Source: a virus
Strand: one strand, 5' to 3'
DNA length: 25,788 bases
Virus record (IMG/VR): IMGVR_UViG_3300031951_011277
Location: 1-25,788 of that record
Shown here: in pieces, positions 1-8,203 of the stretch
Layout: the number at the start of each line of letters is the position of its first letter
Position numbering within the stretch: the stretch's first letter is position 1
Program-made: the position numbers and the translations under genes
The notes under the pieces: model-generated
Seen by the model: the letters and a program-made list of their open reading frames with translations, nothing else
What the model was told of the DNA's origin: nothing
Databases searched by the model: none

Positions 1-471
1 AGCAAGATTTTGTAGTAGTAATTCCGTACCATACTTTGCAATGCCATATGGGTCTTGTGGTTTGCAAGTCATATCTTCGGTAAAAGGAACTCTATCTTGT
101 GTTCCATATCTGGCCATTGAAGAACAATGAACAAATTTAGGAACTCCAGCTTGAATAGCCGCAGTCATGGCATTTACAGCAATTTGTGTTGTGTTCTGAA
201 CAATTAGTGATGGAGAAAAAACAGAAAGGCCTTCGTATGCTGTGCATGCTGTGTGATATACAACATCACATCCGGCCATCATATTTTTTAATTTATTGAA
301 ATCTATCAAATCTTCCTGATAGAATTCAACTTCATTCGGAACATTATCTCGATATCCACCCAATAAATTATCAATACCTGCAACTTGATATCCTTTGGAT
401 AAAAACGCATCAGCCAAATGTGATCCTAAAAAACCGGCCACGCCGGTAATAAAAACTTTTTTTATTGCCAT
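1..471 (-). CDS. NAD-dependent sugar epimerase/dehydratase (extended SDR), 3' end cut off
   Basis: I translated this by hand because it runs off the left edge. The protein begins MAIKKVFITGVAGFLGSHLA, the Rossmann dinucleotide-binding GxxGFxGxxL motif of extended short-chain dehydrogenases such as UDP-glucose 4-epimerase and dTDP-glucose dehydratase. A later DPYGIAKYGTE stretch supplies the YxxxK catalytic pair. About 157 residues are present of the usual 300-330; the substrate-specific C-terminal half is missing, so epimerase versus dehydratase cannot be settled. The gene overlaps the end of the preceding glycosyltransferase by 10 bases and is the most downstream member seen of the glycan operon. 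Its likely role is to make a nucleotide-sugar donor for those transferases (inference). Confidence 0.88.
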   Translation of the reverse strand, partial: MAIKKVFITGVAGFLGSHLADAFLSKGYQVAGIDNLLGGYRDNVPNEVEFYQEDLIDFNKLKNMMAGCDVVYHTACTAYEGLSVFSPSLIVQNTTQIAVNAMTAAIQAGVPKFVHCSSMARYGTQDRVPFTEDMTCKPQDPYGIAKYGTELLLQNLA

Positions 472-1175
472 TTTGTTCCCTCAAAATCTAACCAATATGT
501 GGTCATTTTACCTTTGCCTTCTAATAGATAAAATGGTAAAGTGTGAATCAGACCTCGACTCGATCCATAATATAACAGTTCTTTTGGACCTCTGTCAAGA
601 GCCCAAGCGAAATGGCTTGAACCCGTATCACCACCCACAAAGATTTCAGTTGTGGTAATATGGTAATAATTTTGTACAAAGTTGGTGGAATATCGCCAAC
701 CTTCAAATGAACATCTCTCTGTGGGTTCACCTTTTTTGCAAATTATTTTTTCGTAATCTTTATATTCTTCCGTAGAAAATTTTTCAATAATTTGTTTATA
801 TACATTCTCAGGCCAATTACGCCATTGATTATATGGTGCATCAAAGAGTGGAAAAATTGTAATTTTCTTTTCCATCGGTGCATCATTTGGTATTTTCACC
901 AAATCACCAGATACATCTCTAAAATCCCAAATATTAACTTTTCTCCAAGATAATGTTTCTGTACCTTCTTCCATTGAAAAATAGTTAGTCATCTTCAACA
1001 TTATCTCATAGAATGTTTGACAATGTGTGTCAGAGCTAACATTACCTGGTTTTAAATGAAATTGAATTAGTGGATTGTTTTTAGCTTTTCGTATGTGTTC
1101 TAACACATTAGCAACGCCGATGAGGTCACCATTACGAACTGTACCAAAAGTACCTGGTTCAATATTGATAATCAT
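462..1175 (-). CDS. GT-B glycosyltransferase, GT9/heptosyltransferase-like
   Basis: This 237-residue protein carries the C-terminal signature of the GT9 (ADP-heptose:LPS heptosyltransferase) family: a strand, then GGDTGSSHFAWALD, where the DTG...HxA part contacts the nucleotide-sugar, followed by a LLYYG strand. A segment near residues 105-125 (ITIFPLFDAPYNQWRNWP) resembles the start of the donor-binding domain. It is shorter than typical GT9 enzymes (320-350 residues), and the N-terminal acceptor domain is reduced. The start overlaps the upstream gene by 4 bases (ATGA). Acceptor and sugar are unknown. The context (glycosyltransferases, methyltransferase, epimerase) points to glycan assembly, either on the host surface or on virion proteins. 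Confidence 0.7.
   Translation of the reverse strand: MIINIEPGTFGTVRNGDLIGVANVLEHIRKAKNNPLIQFHLKPGNVSSDTHCQTFYEIMLKMTNYFSMEEGTETLSWRKVNIWDFRDVSGDLVKIPNDAPMEKKITIFPLFDAPYNQWRNWPENVYKQIIEKFSTEEYKDYEKIICKKGEPTERCSFEGWRYSTNFVQNYYHITTTEIFVGGDTGSSHFAWALDRGPKELLYYGSSRGLIHTLPFYLLEGKGKMTTYWLDFEGTKWQ
569..598 (-). promoter_or_regulatory. Candidate internal sigma70 promoter before the epimerase gene
   Basis: On the minus strand there is TTGACA (598-593), an 18-base spacer and TATATT (574-569). It lies inside the 3' part of the GT9-like gene, about 100 bases upstream of the epimerase start. The match is good, but an AT-rich genome yields chance -10 boxes, and a coding function explains these bases. Treat it as a candidate only. 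Confidence 0.3.
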
Positions 1176-1915
1176 AATAAACTTTCTAAATCTTTTGCGT
1201 GAACTAATTTTGCTTTGCGATTAAGATAAAAGTGTTTTTCAAATACTTTACTGCTGTTTTTACCATCGTCCCAAGATACATCATCACCTCTACGAAATTC
1301 TGGTTTCCAATCTTCTGCTTTCCACACACAATATAAAGGAACATTACATAAGTCAGCTAACATGCCAACGCCAGTAAAGTTTGTAATAAATGGTTTCTTT
1401 AAATTCTTAATGATATAAGCATTCTCTAACATTGGCCGATTGAAATCGATGAATTCACAATCTTTTAAATGTGATAGTACGTGGGTTTCTCTACGATCAT
1501 CAATATTACCCACAGCCCATCTATCACCAACATAATAAGTGTCTTTCACAGTAATATCATATTCTGGTGTTTTTACTATAAAATCATCATCAACTTCAAA
1601 TAACATTCTATATCGGTCATTTAACCAATTTTCATATCTGCATGTTTCGATTGGACGATTAATATCTTCCTTATCTTCTCTTGACGGCCAAGAGCTTAAA
1701 TTAATAACATCACCATATACAAATATTTCATCATCAAAAGAAACATCAGTAAATAAATCTTGATATAATAAAAACTCTTTGATCCCATTAAATTTACGCA
1801 TTTCAGTTTTAATTATAAGATCAAATTTACCAATATCTTTACTTACGCCAGATAATACAGGCATGGCATTTAAAAAATCACCTAAATTGGAAGTACCACT
1901 AACAAATATTTTCAT
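1172..1915 (-). CDS. GT-B glycosyltransferase, GT9-like
   Basis: This 247-residue protein starts MKIFVSGTSNLGDFLNAMPV, which matches the GT9 N-terminal pattern of a strand followed by GDxxxxxP near residue 12. Near residues 175-198 the stretch FITNFTGVGMLADLCNVPLY resembles the donor-site helix of GT9, but the usual DTG is replaced by FTG. Acidic residue-rich loops fill the middle. It overlaps both neighbours by 4 bases, so translation is probably coupled. It sits directly upstream of another short GT9-like gene. The two together exceed one GT9 enzyme in length, so they look like two short transferases rather than one split gene. The family call is moderate and the substrate is unknown. Confidence 0.55.
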   Translation of the reverse strand: MKIFVSGTSNLGDFLNAMPVLSGVSKDIGKFDLIIKTEMRKFNGIKEFLLYQDLFTDVSFDDEIFVYGDVINLSSWPSREDKEDINRPIETCRYENWLNDRYRMLFEVDDDFIVKTPEYDITVKDTYYVGDRWAVGNIDDRRETHVLSHLKDCEFIDFNRPMLENAYIIKNLKKPFITNFTGVGMLADLCNVPLYCVWKAEDWKPEFRRGDDVSWDDGKNSSKVFEKHFYLNRKAKLVHAKDLESLL

Positions 1916-2706
1916 TCACTAAATTCCTTAAAAGCAACAAACCAGTCCGATTTAGAAACTGGATGTAATTCAAATAATTCTGGTTTTTGTAGATAAGACA
2001 TTAATAATAATGTTTGGTCATCATCAACCAAATCATTTTTGAGTAATTCATTTATACTATGATATACTAATTTTTCTAAAGTTGGCCACATTTCTTTGCC
2101 TGCAACGATACAGGGGCCTGTTACATGAACATCATTATTAAAAATAACATCACTAATATATGTGTTGGATGACCACTCTTTAATATTAAAGAAATGTATT
2201 TTATTTTTATCAAAAGGATATTTCCATTTCTTAACACCATTAAGTGTTGATTCTTCCCGGCAATAACCAAAATCCATCCATGCAACAAGGTCGGTGGTAA
2301 TTAGATTGTTTTCAATTGCCTTTGAAATGAAGGAAGATTTTAATGCGTTAACAACAACATAGTCGGCATTCCAATACTCTGGATTACGAACTTCTTTGGG
2401 ATTAATTTTACTTTGATATTCAGGATTTTTTTGTACCTTTGATACCTTTTCTCTTAATTCTTGAAAATTGTTTTCAAAATCAACTGTAAGTATATCAGTA
2501 ACTCGGTCTTGCCTCAAAAATTTAATATCGTTTACGAATTCTTTCGATGTGAAAACCACCATTGGGTTTTCTAATTTAGCCATGTGGCCGAATCGTTGTA
2601 GGTATGTTTGATTTGTTCGGTGCAAATAGTGTGGCAAACCCTTATCTGGTGTCCATTCACCACGACCAATATCAAAGAAGGCAGTTACAATCGTTATGTC
2701 GTTCAT
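1912..2706 (-). CDS. HtrL/YibB (WlaTC)-family protein, putative glycan enzyme
   Basis: The protein (264 residues from ATG at 2706) begins MNDITIVTAFFDIGRGEW, followed by a PMVVFTS strand and later by WMDFGYCRE. This layout is typical of the bacterial HtrL/YibB family, whose genes sit in LPS and lipooligosaccharide clusters and whose biochemical role is not firmly established. A GT-A-like fold is plausible, with the DFG segment near residue 145 as a metal site (inference). The TTG 6 bases upstream also gives an open frame, but the ATG makes the ATGA overlap with the preceding gene that is usual in this operon, so I chose it. The neighbours support a sugar-transfer role. Confidence 0.7.
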   Translation of the reverse strand: MNDITIVTAFFDIGRGEWTPDKGLPHYLHRTNQTYLQRFGHMAKLENPMVVFTSKEFVNDIKFLRQDRVTDILTVDFENNFQELREKVSKVQKNPEYQSKINPKEVRNPEYWNADYVVVNALKSSFISKAIENNLITTDLVAWMDFGYCREESTLNGVKKWKYPFDKNKIHFFNIKEWSSNTYISDVIFNNDVHVTGPCIVAGKEMWPTLEKLVYHSINELLKNDLVDDDQTLLLMSYLQKPELFELHPVSKSDWFVAFKEFSE

Positions 2707-3431
2707 ATCCAATAATATCTTTTATAGTTATTAACAATTTCTATTTTTTCTGGTTGTTCATTTACAAATTTATCATAATCATAACCATCATTTTGGTGAT
2801 GATGTGTATCGGTCATATAGGGGTTTACTGAATAATTCTTGCCACATAAAAAATAATATACAACCATATAACAGTCCATATAACCTAAAGGATTATATTT
2901 TATTTGAAACCAATCATGATTTTCTTTAAACCAACCAACTACATTATCATAATTGTTTAAGAAAGTTGAAACCTTAAATATAGAACCACCACCACAACCA
3001 TACTGATTAGTTAAAGGTTTCACACCAGAAAAAGATTCAATACTATCTATAATGAAATCAGGAATCACATTTCCAATACGAATATCGTGGCCCACCATTT
3101 CCCAATCATCTTCTATTGTAATTTGTTTTTTAATCCAAACATCATCTTCCATCATCATTATATGTGATGTTTTACATTTTTGGCAAGCCAATTTAAATCT
3201 TTCCAACCACAATAATAATTTTTCTAGATTATAACTAGGATAACCCACCTTTGTTTTAAATGGATAATAATCACAGTTATTGTTTATTGCAATATCCGAT
3301 AAATCATCAGCAGCATCTGATCCTAAAAAGTAGTAAGCATCAGGATAATGTTTTCTTATATTTTCTACCATTTTTTCAGTAGAAAGTTTTTTACCAGCCG
3401 AAGCAAGATGACAAAAAGAAATATCAGGCAT
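2703..3431 (-). CDS. Putative GT-A-fold glycosyltransferase
   Basis: This 242-residue protein has a nucleotide-sugar transferase layout. It has an N-terminal strand (ISFCHLASAG), a helix with KMVENIRKHYPDAYYFLGSD, and at about residues 90-98 MMMEDDVW, which is placed and shaped like the DXD-type metal site of GT-A enzymes. A glycine-rich YGCGGGSIF turn follows near residue 145, as in the acceptor loop of many GT-A proteins. The C-terminus is rich in Tyr and His (TDTHHHQND). I cannot name the CAZy family. The start overlaps the methyltransferase gene by 8 bases, and the 3' end overlaps the HtrL-like gene by 4, so it belongs to the same translational unit. Confidence 0.6.
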   Translation of the reverse strand: MPDISFCHLASAGKKLSTEKMVENIRKHYPDAYYFLGSDAADDLSDIAINNNCDYYPFKTKVGYPSYNLEKLLLWLERFKLACQKCKTSHIMMMEDDVWIKKQITIEDDWEMVGHDIRIGNVIPDFIIDSIESFSGVKPLTNQYGCGGGSIFKVSTFLNNYDNVVGWFKENHDWFQIKYNPLGYMDCYMVVYYFLCGKNYSVNPYMTDTHHHQNDGYDYDKFVNEQPEKIEIVNNYKRYYWI

Positions 3432-3993
3432 ATCTCACCACAAACATAATAGAATCACTCATATTGGAAATTTCACGAGCGTCAATGACCTCATACACCA
3501 TATTATCGGGAACCAATTTAGTATATTCTTCGGTCCATTCCATTTGTGCAATATCTTCAATAACAAATACTCCACCAAGATTTAATTTAGACAAATAGAC
3601 CGACAATGATTGTAAATGACTCTCTTTTGTGTGTGGACCATCATCAATAATAATATCAAAGTTGGGTAGTGTTTCAGCAAACTCTCTCCGATAACCATCA
3701 GCATAAGTTATATTAATTCTAGGAAATTTTGCACAATTTTCTTTTGCGCCAAAGTCCATAGGATCCACACCGTATATTTGAGCTTTGGTAAAGTATTCAT
3801 GAAATACTGCGAGACCACCACCACGGTGAACTCCAATTTCCAATAATTTAATTTCTTTATCTTTATAGTTTAAGAATTCTTTATCGTAAAAAGCCGTACA
3901 ATAACGGTGATTGAATTCTTTATCTGTACCAAATTCATAATGTGTATCATTACGCCAGTTGTTTTCAACCATAATATCAATCAATGTTTTCAT
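3424..3993 (-). CDS. SAM-dependent class I methyltransferase, sugar O-methyltransferase-like
   Basis: The 189-residue protein has the Rossmann methyltransferase core. Motif I is LLEIGVHRGGGLAVF (about residues 49-63), a VDP acidic-loop end comes near residue 77, and IIIDDGPHTKESHLQSL follows near residues 113-130. The DDGxH form with a preceding EIGxxxGGG is typical of the macrocin / MycE-like and cephalosporin-hydroxylase-like group, metal-dependent enzymes that often methylate sugar hydroxyls. The start codon overlaps the stop of the upstream glycosyltransferase (TAATG). Placed among five sugar transferases, it most likely caps or decorates the glycan, which could block further extension or recognition (inference). 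Confidence 0.8.
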   Translation of the reverse strand: MKTLIDIMVENNWRNDTHYEFGTDKEFNHRYCTAFYDKEFLNYKDKEIKLLEIGVHRGGGLAVFHEYFTKAQIYGVDPMDFGAKENCAKFPRINITYADGYRREFAETLPNFDIIIDDGPHTKESHLQSLSVYLSKLNLGGVFVIEDIAQMEWTEEYTKLVPDNMVYEVIDAREISNMSDSIMFVVRYA

Positions 3994-4841
3994 TATGTTG
4001 TCCTAAAAGTAATAAGTTCTTCTTGTTTATACTTTTGTTTAATGTGTTCTTTCCATTGTGGCACTCGGTCATATTGATGTACGATTGCAAATGGCCGACC
4101 CAAAGATGTTTTTACAATTCCATCCTCAAACTTTGGTTCTGGTTCTAATAGGTGTGGTCTGAATGATTCAATTTTAGATGGATCAACAGTAGTACCAGCC
4201 TGACAAGCCCATCCATTCATTTGTTTTGCAAAGTATGTTACGCCTTTGAATGGTTGTGTTTGTATCAGTACATTATAGACCGCTTGGTCACAAATAGGAA
4301 TAGGCCGGTTGATTGCATTGAATAGGATGTTGAACACCATATCTTTTACATACTCAGACACACCACCGATTGTTCCCACATTGTATATCTCATTATTTTT
4401 AAATTGCTCATGTACATATGGTCCATAAGCTTGCATAAGATTTTCGTTACCCCATGGTTCATCTTTATATCTCATACCTTCAGAACCAGCAACGAGTTTT
4501 TTATTTTTGAGATTTAATTCCAGCCAAACGATAGGATTGGTTTGAAAATAAACATCTTTAACATCCGTGGTAACTACATGGCTATAATTCTGCCAAGTGT
4601 TTTTAAGAAAATCATAGATTGAAAGAAAACGAGCCACATGAATTGGTGCTTTAATATCACTCATTGGAATAATAATAAAATTTCTTTTAACTAATTCATC
4701 AATCGTTTCTTGTGAAGCATTACCAACAACCATGGCTTTGTCGCCAGTAAAACCACATTCATCAATTGATTCAACCCAAGGTTTTAATTGATTGTAGTTG
4801 TAATTAGTAAATGCACCGATTATTAAGCTTTTTGACGCCAT
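3993..4841 (-). CDS. Putative GT-A glycosyltransferase with TTDVKDVYFQ motif
   Basis: This 282-residue protein has an N-terminal strand (KSLIIGAFTNYNYNQLKPW) and a helix that ends in a second strand (AMVVGNAS). Near residues 89-99 comes VTTDVKDVYFQTNP. The DxxDxxFQ form is the metal-binding site of a family of nucleotide-diphospho-sugar transferases found in marine phages and in plant and algal proteins. NVGTIGG near residue 151 and CDQAVYN near residue 182 fit acceptor-binding loops of that fold. The start lies inside the last 19 bases of the upstream GT2 gene, and the stop overlaps the methyltransferase start. The donor sugar is unknown. Confidence 0.65.
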   Translation of the reverse strand: MASKSLIIGAFTNYNYNQLKPWVESIDECGFTGDKAMVVGNASQETIDELVKRNFIIIPMSDIKAPIHVARFLSIYDFLKNTWQNYSHVVTTDVKDVYFQTNPIVWLELNLKNKKLVAGSEGMRYKDEPWGNENLMQAYGPYVHEQFKNNEIYNVGTIGGVSEYVKDMVFNILFNAINRPIPICDQAVYNVLIQTQPFKGVTYFAKQMNGWACQAGTTVDPSKIESFRPHLLEPEPKFEDGIVKTSLGRPFAIVHQYDRVPQWKEHIKQKYKQEELITFRTT

Positions 4842-5536
4842 GGATAACTCCCATTATATTTTTCATTCATTACTTTGTTGCCATTTTCAAAAAATTCAGC
4901 ATTAACTGAACCTTTACCTCCATCTACTCTATAACACGTTGTATATTCACCTGTGCAGTCGAATTTAGGAAAATGATGTGTAATTGCTTGTAGAAACACT
5001 CTATCTTGGCCCCAACCACCGTGCCAAGCACTTGCAATTTTATTGGCCACATCTGTTTTAATGAAGTAACAATTGGTATCTATGTGATGAACTCCGTGAT
5101 ATGTTGGCCATTTACCTAACGATTCACAATCATCAAAACAAACAAATTTACCTTGTTTATTATATATTTGGCGTAAAGAATAACACCAATCCAAACTTCT
5201 TGTGTTAATTGTTTTAATACATTGTTCAACATGAGACCTGTATAACCAATTGTCTTGGTCAAGATATACAACATATTCTGTATTAATTAGGTGTGTAAAT
5301 GCTGCATAGACACGGTGTCCGTAAAATCCATTGGCACCGACATTGATTGGCAAAGAACAAATATGAACTCGTATATCATCAACAGCTGAACCCAATGCTT
5401 CTAATGTTTTATCCATGTGTTCATCGCCATCAATGACAACATAACATTCTGTAGGATGGCTTTGGTTTAAAACAGATTCAACGGCAGTTTTTACCTCTGG
5501 TGATCCAGTGGTTGGTATAATCACAGTAGCAGACAT
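4823..5536 (-). CDS. GT2-family glycosyltransferase
   Basis: The protein (237 residues) starts with SATVIIPTTGSPEVKTAVESV, the classic GT2 opening (VIIPTxxxPE, then a helix ending in SVLNQS). CYVVIDGD supplies the second strand, and VVYLDQDNWLY near residues 88-98 supplies the DXD metal site. GGWGQDRVFLQAI near residue 180 is the likely catalytic-base region (xDR in place of xED). There is no membrane anchor. It is the first sugar gene of the island, 3 bases downstream of a small conserved phage gene. It thus appears to be appended to the replication operon and could be read from the same transcript. Confidence 0.82.
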   Translation of the reverse strand: MSATVIIPTTGSPEVKTAVESVLNQSHPTECYVVIDGDEHMDKTLEALGSAVDDIRVHICSLPINVGANGFYGHRVYAAFTHLINTEYVVYLDQDNWLYRSHVEQCIKTINTRSLDWCYSLRQIYNKQGKFVCFDDCESLGKWPTYHGVHHIDTNCYFIKTDVANKIASAWHGGWGQDRVFLQAITHHFPKFDCTGEYTTCYRVDGGKGSVNAEFFENGNKVMNEKYNGSYPWRQKA

Positions 5537-5539
5537 AAT

Positions 5540-5818
5540 TTAATCTCGTGTTAGTTTAAGTATTCTCTCTATTTGTTTCTCTATAATTGGTTTACGATTT
5601 GGCCAATATATGTATTCTTTTTCTCCGGTCGAATGTAGTTTAGTGAGAAAAGGAACAATTAGCTTTTCTACTTCTTTTAATCGAACTTTATAATCTTCTG
5701 CGGTCTCGGCTGTTTTATTGACAACAGAATTGTATTCTTCTTCCGATACGGCAGAAAAACCAAAGTCATCTTCTACATCAAATTCTTGTGCAAGTTTATC
5801 AAAATCAATTAATGGCAT
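5540..5818 (-). CDS. Conserved T4-like phage protein with YIYWPNR motif
   Basis: This 92-residue, acidic-then-basic protein has a low-complexity acidic start (DFDKLAQEFDVEDDFGF) and ends with EYIYWPNRKPIIEKQIERIL. I recognise the combination of a DDFGF-type head and a YIYWPNR tail from small conserved proteins of marine T4-like phages, but no function is known to me. The middle is probably helical (KVRLKEVEKLIVPFLTKL). It lies between an unknown 420-residue gene (gap 8 bases) and the glycosyltransferase (gap 3), and is co-oriented with the replication genes. Confidence 0.75.
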   Translation of the reverse strand: MPLIDFDKLAQEFDVEDDFGFSAVSEEEYNSVVNKTAETAEDYKVRLKEVEKLIVPFLTKLHSTGEKEYIYWPNRKPIIEKQIERILKLTRD

Positions 5819-5826
5819 ATATTACC

Positions 5827-7089
5827 TTATTTTGCTATAACGTATTTGGACGAATTGCTGGAACGAGCCGTTGCATAGGTATAGGCATTGCGAACAAAAA
5901 GGTCTGCATATGATTTATTTTTGTTTAACCAATTAATCAATAATGGATTAACTTCGTTTGTAACTTTTGCACTTGCAATTTCTCTTAGTTCCTCATATTG
6001 TGATCTATCTCTATCTTTTAAATCTTTATCGAGAATCACTTTATAATCTTTAAATACTCGATTTGATTCTTGATAAGTCTTATACCATTTTTTACCAAAT
6101 GAAAGGTCTATGGTACATAGTATATCCGCTATAGGCCCAGCTGATAGACTACCTTCAAATGCACCTGCACCAGAAAGTTTAATAACACCTTTATACCCTT
6201 CTGAAGATGGATCATGCCGCATTTGTAATTCCATAGTTTTGTCTTTTGACATGTAAACCAATAATGTTCTTGTATAATTTTTTATGTTAACATTCTCATC
6301 ATATTTTTTCCAATTACTAATACCACCATATTCCAACTTATCAATTTTTTTCTGTTCTTCAGGACGATTAAAATTGACTTTTTTAATTTCAACTTCGTTT
6401 GGTTGTTTTTTTAATGATAGTGGTAATATATCTCCACTAGCAATCATTTTGCTGATAAAAGCATTTAATTTAGTATAATCTAATTTTTTTTCTGACACTA
6501 AATTTGCAATTTGTTTTTTAGCATCGTTGGAAGCAAAATAGATATCTGCCGTGGACCATTTATTAATATTATCAAAAGGCCTTGGAATTTTTATAATTTC
6601 TGCTGCGGGATCTTTATTTTTACTTTTATTTTCAATTAATAGTTTTTGGTTATCATTGGCTTTTTTATAAAGCTTAGCAATATTTTCCATAACTTCTTTG
6701 TCACCTTGAGCATAAAAAATGTCTGACCAATTCTCAGGTTTCAAATAACTAAAATTTTTTGAAATCGTGGTAATGTCTTTCATTAATTGTGAAGCAATAT
6801 TTAAAGAAGAACGGTACCATTCAGTTTGTGCCTTTTTAGATTTTTCGTTGGCACCATATAATAAATCTTCAACGTCAGTTAAAGAAGATTTGCCGGCTAA
6901 TAATTTTTTAGCAAATGTTTTTTCTATTGTTGCGTTGGGATACTTTTTATTCCAAAAAACTTTGAATTCAAGATAAGAAGGATATGTTTTATCATTAAAT
7001 ACTTTATCGATATTAGATACACCATGATAATCAGCAAGTGCACAAAATAATGCTTGAGCTGTTTCTTGAGCATCTTCTTTTTTTGCCAT
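5827..7089 (-). CDS. Unknown 420-residue protein downstream of the DruA-family gene
   Basis: I do not recognise this family. I place the start at the ATG at 7089 rather than an upstream in-frame codon at 7137, because the upstream version would overlap the previous gene by 44 bases and because an AGG lies 8 bases before the chosen ATG. The protein begins MAKKEDAQETAQALFCALAD, is lysine-rich, has no membrane segment, and looks mostly helical in its first 250 residues. A glycine-rich centre (KLSGAGAFEGSLSAGPIADI, near residues 305-324) is the most conserved-looking part. The C-terminus is SSKYVIAK. Neighbours are the DruA-family gene (gap 4 bases) and a small conserved phage gene, so a nucleic-acid role is possible but unsupported. 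Confidence 0.8.
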   Translation of the reverse strand: MAKKEDAQETAQALFCALADYHGVSNIDKVFNDKTYPSYLEFKVFWNKKYPNATIEKTFAKKLLAGKSSLTDVEDLLYGANEKSKKAQTEWYRSSLNIASQLMKDITTISKNFSYLKPENWSDIFYAQGDKEVMENIAKLYKKANDNQKLLIENKSKNKDPAAEIIKIPRPFDNINKWSTADIYFASNDAKKQIANLVSEKKLDYTKLNAFISKMIASGDILPLSLKKQPNEVEIKKVNFNRPEEQKKIDKLEYGGISNWKKYDENVNIKNYTRTLLVYMSKDKTMELQMRHDPSSEGYKGVIKLSGAGAFEGSLSAGPIADILCTIDLSFGKKWYKTYQESNRVFKDYKVILDKDLKDRDRSQYEELREIASAKVTNEVNPLLINWLNKNKSYADLFVRNAYTYATARSSNSSKYVIAK

Positions 7090-7093
7090 TTTT

Positions 7094-8203
7094 TTACCTA
7101 ATAATTTGAATGTCTTTACCTGAAGTCCATACCTCAAGTTCTGTTCGTAATCTACCCTCAGATTTAAGGGTTTCGTATCTATTTATAGCTTTACTCCGCC
7201 ACCATTCGATAACATTATTCAATTCATGCTTATGATAATTTTCACCAGGTAAAAGTTTATCGGTTTTTAGGTTAACATAATCAACCATATTTTTAAAACC
7301 ATAATCACCGACATAATATCTTTTCTTCTCTGTCAACGATTTGGCCTTTTCAATCGTTAAAGAGAATGCCTCTGCTTCGGGTGATCCTTTTAAAGCAGCT
7401 TTAGTGAGAGCAATAATTTTTGTGAATGTTCTCAATTTTCTACTGGTGGTACTTTCATCACCACCCAAAATATCTCCCACCTTACTCTCAACATATTGTT
7501 TTAGGTCATTGTAAGATTTTCCGTGCATCATTGGAACTATATCGGAGTCGGTAAGGCCTTTATAACGAATGTATGGCTTCATACCATCATATTGTGATAC
7601 CTGTTTTGTCGAACCATATAAACTAGTTGTTTCAAACAAACAAAGATTCATACCATATTTTTTATTACAGATTTCTCTTACTGTGTGGCTGGTACAAATG
7701 GCAGCCATTAGTTTGCCACCTAGGTAATTAAAACCAAATGGCTGAGATGGCACAATTACGAATCCCATCATAGCAGAGGCATTAAATCGTTTGGATGTTT
7801 CTGTGGTTTGCGAGAACACTTGTCCAAGCATCTCATTGCGTGGTCGCATATAGATTACAGGTGAACCTAAACGAATGAAACCTAGAATCTTTCCTGTGTT
7901 CTTTTCTCTGACTGCCAATTGTACATTTCTACCAACTGGTGCTTTATTGATGTGTGATGAGGTAATGGAAAGTAATGTTTCCCATGTTTGACCTGGTATT
8001 TCTACCACTTCAATATCCATATCTTTTGGATGCATAGTAAAATCCGAGAACAGGTCATCTTCTGGTGGAAATATTGATGTTGGTATTTGATCGAGGGATT
8101 TTATTTTTTCCTCTCGCATGTATTGTTCTATGTCATCATAATTATTAAAATAATCATGAAAGGCTTTTGCACAATACAATCCATCATCTTTGGTAATAAT
8201 CAT
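7094..8203 (-). CDS. DruA-family (DUF4338) protein
   Basis: This 369-residue protein carries what I read as the DruA/DUF4338 signature. A strand ILGFIRLGSPV (about residues 106-116) comes first, then FVIVPSQPFGFNYLGGKLMA (148-167), a VREICNKKYG helix end, and LFETTSLYGST (189-199). In Druantia defence proteins the corresponding parts are the LLGGKL and TTSALGxSS-type motifs. Here the protein is in a phage and joined by a 4-base ATGA overlap to the replicative helicase gene, so a replication or recombination role fits better than host defence (inference). The biochemical activity is unknown. No DruB-E partners are present. The call rests on remembered motif order, not on an alignment. Confidence 0.65.
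   Translation of the reverse strand: MIITKDDGLYCAKAFHDYFNNYDDIEQYMREEKIKSLDQIPTSIFPPEDDLFSDFTMHPKDMDIEVVEIPGQTWETLLSITSSHINKAPVGRNVQLAVREKNTGKILGFIRLGSPVIYMRPRNEMLGQVFSQTTETSKRFNASAMMGFVIVPSQPFGFNYLGGKLMAAICTSHTVREICNKKYGMNLCLFETTSLYGSTKQVSQYDGMKPYIRYKGLTDSDIVPMMHGKSYNDLKQYVESKVGDILGGDESTTSRKLRTFTKIIALTKAALKGSPEAEAFSLTIEKAKSLTEKKRYYVGDYGFKNMVDYVNLKTDKLLPGENYHKHELNNVIEWWRSKAINRYETLKSEGRLRTELEVWTSGKDIQIIR

Noticed and set aside
462-1915. The two GT9-like genes as one gene split by a frameshift
   Set aside because: Together they are longer than a GT9 enzyme, each has its own start in a 4-base overlap, and both keep secondary-structure patterns through their full length.
7180-7187. TATAAATA on the minus strand, about 90 bases before the 420-residue gene
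   Set aside because: It lies inside the DruA-family coding sequence; several chance matches to this AT-only octamer are expected in a window this AT-rich, and no leader feature supports it.
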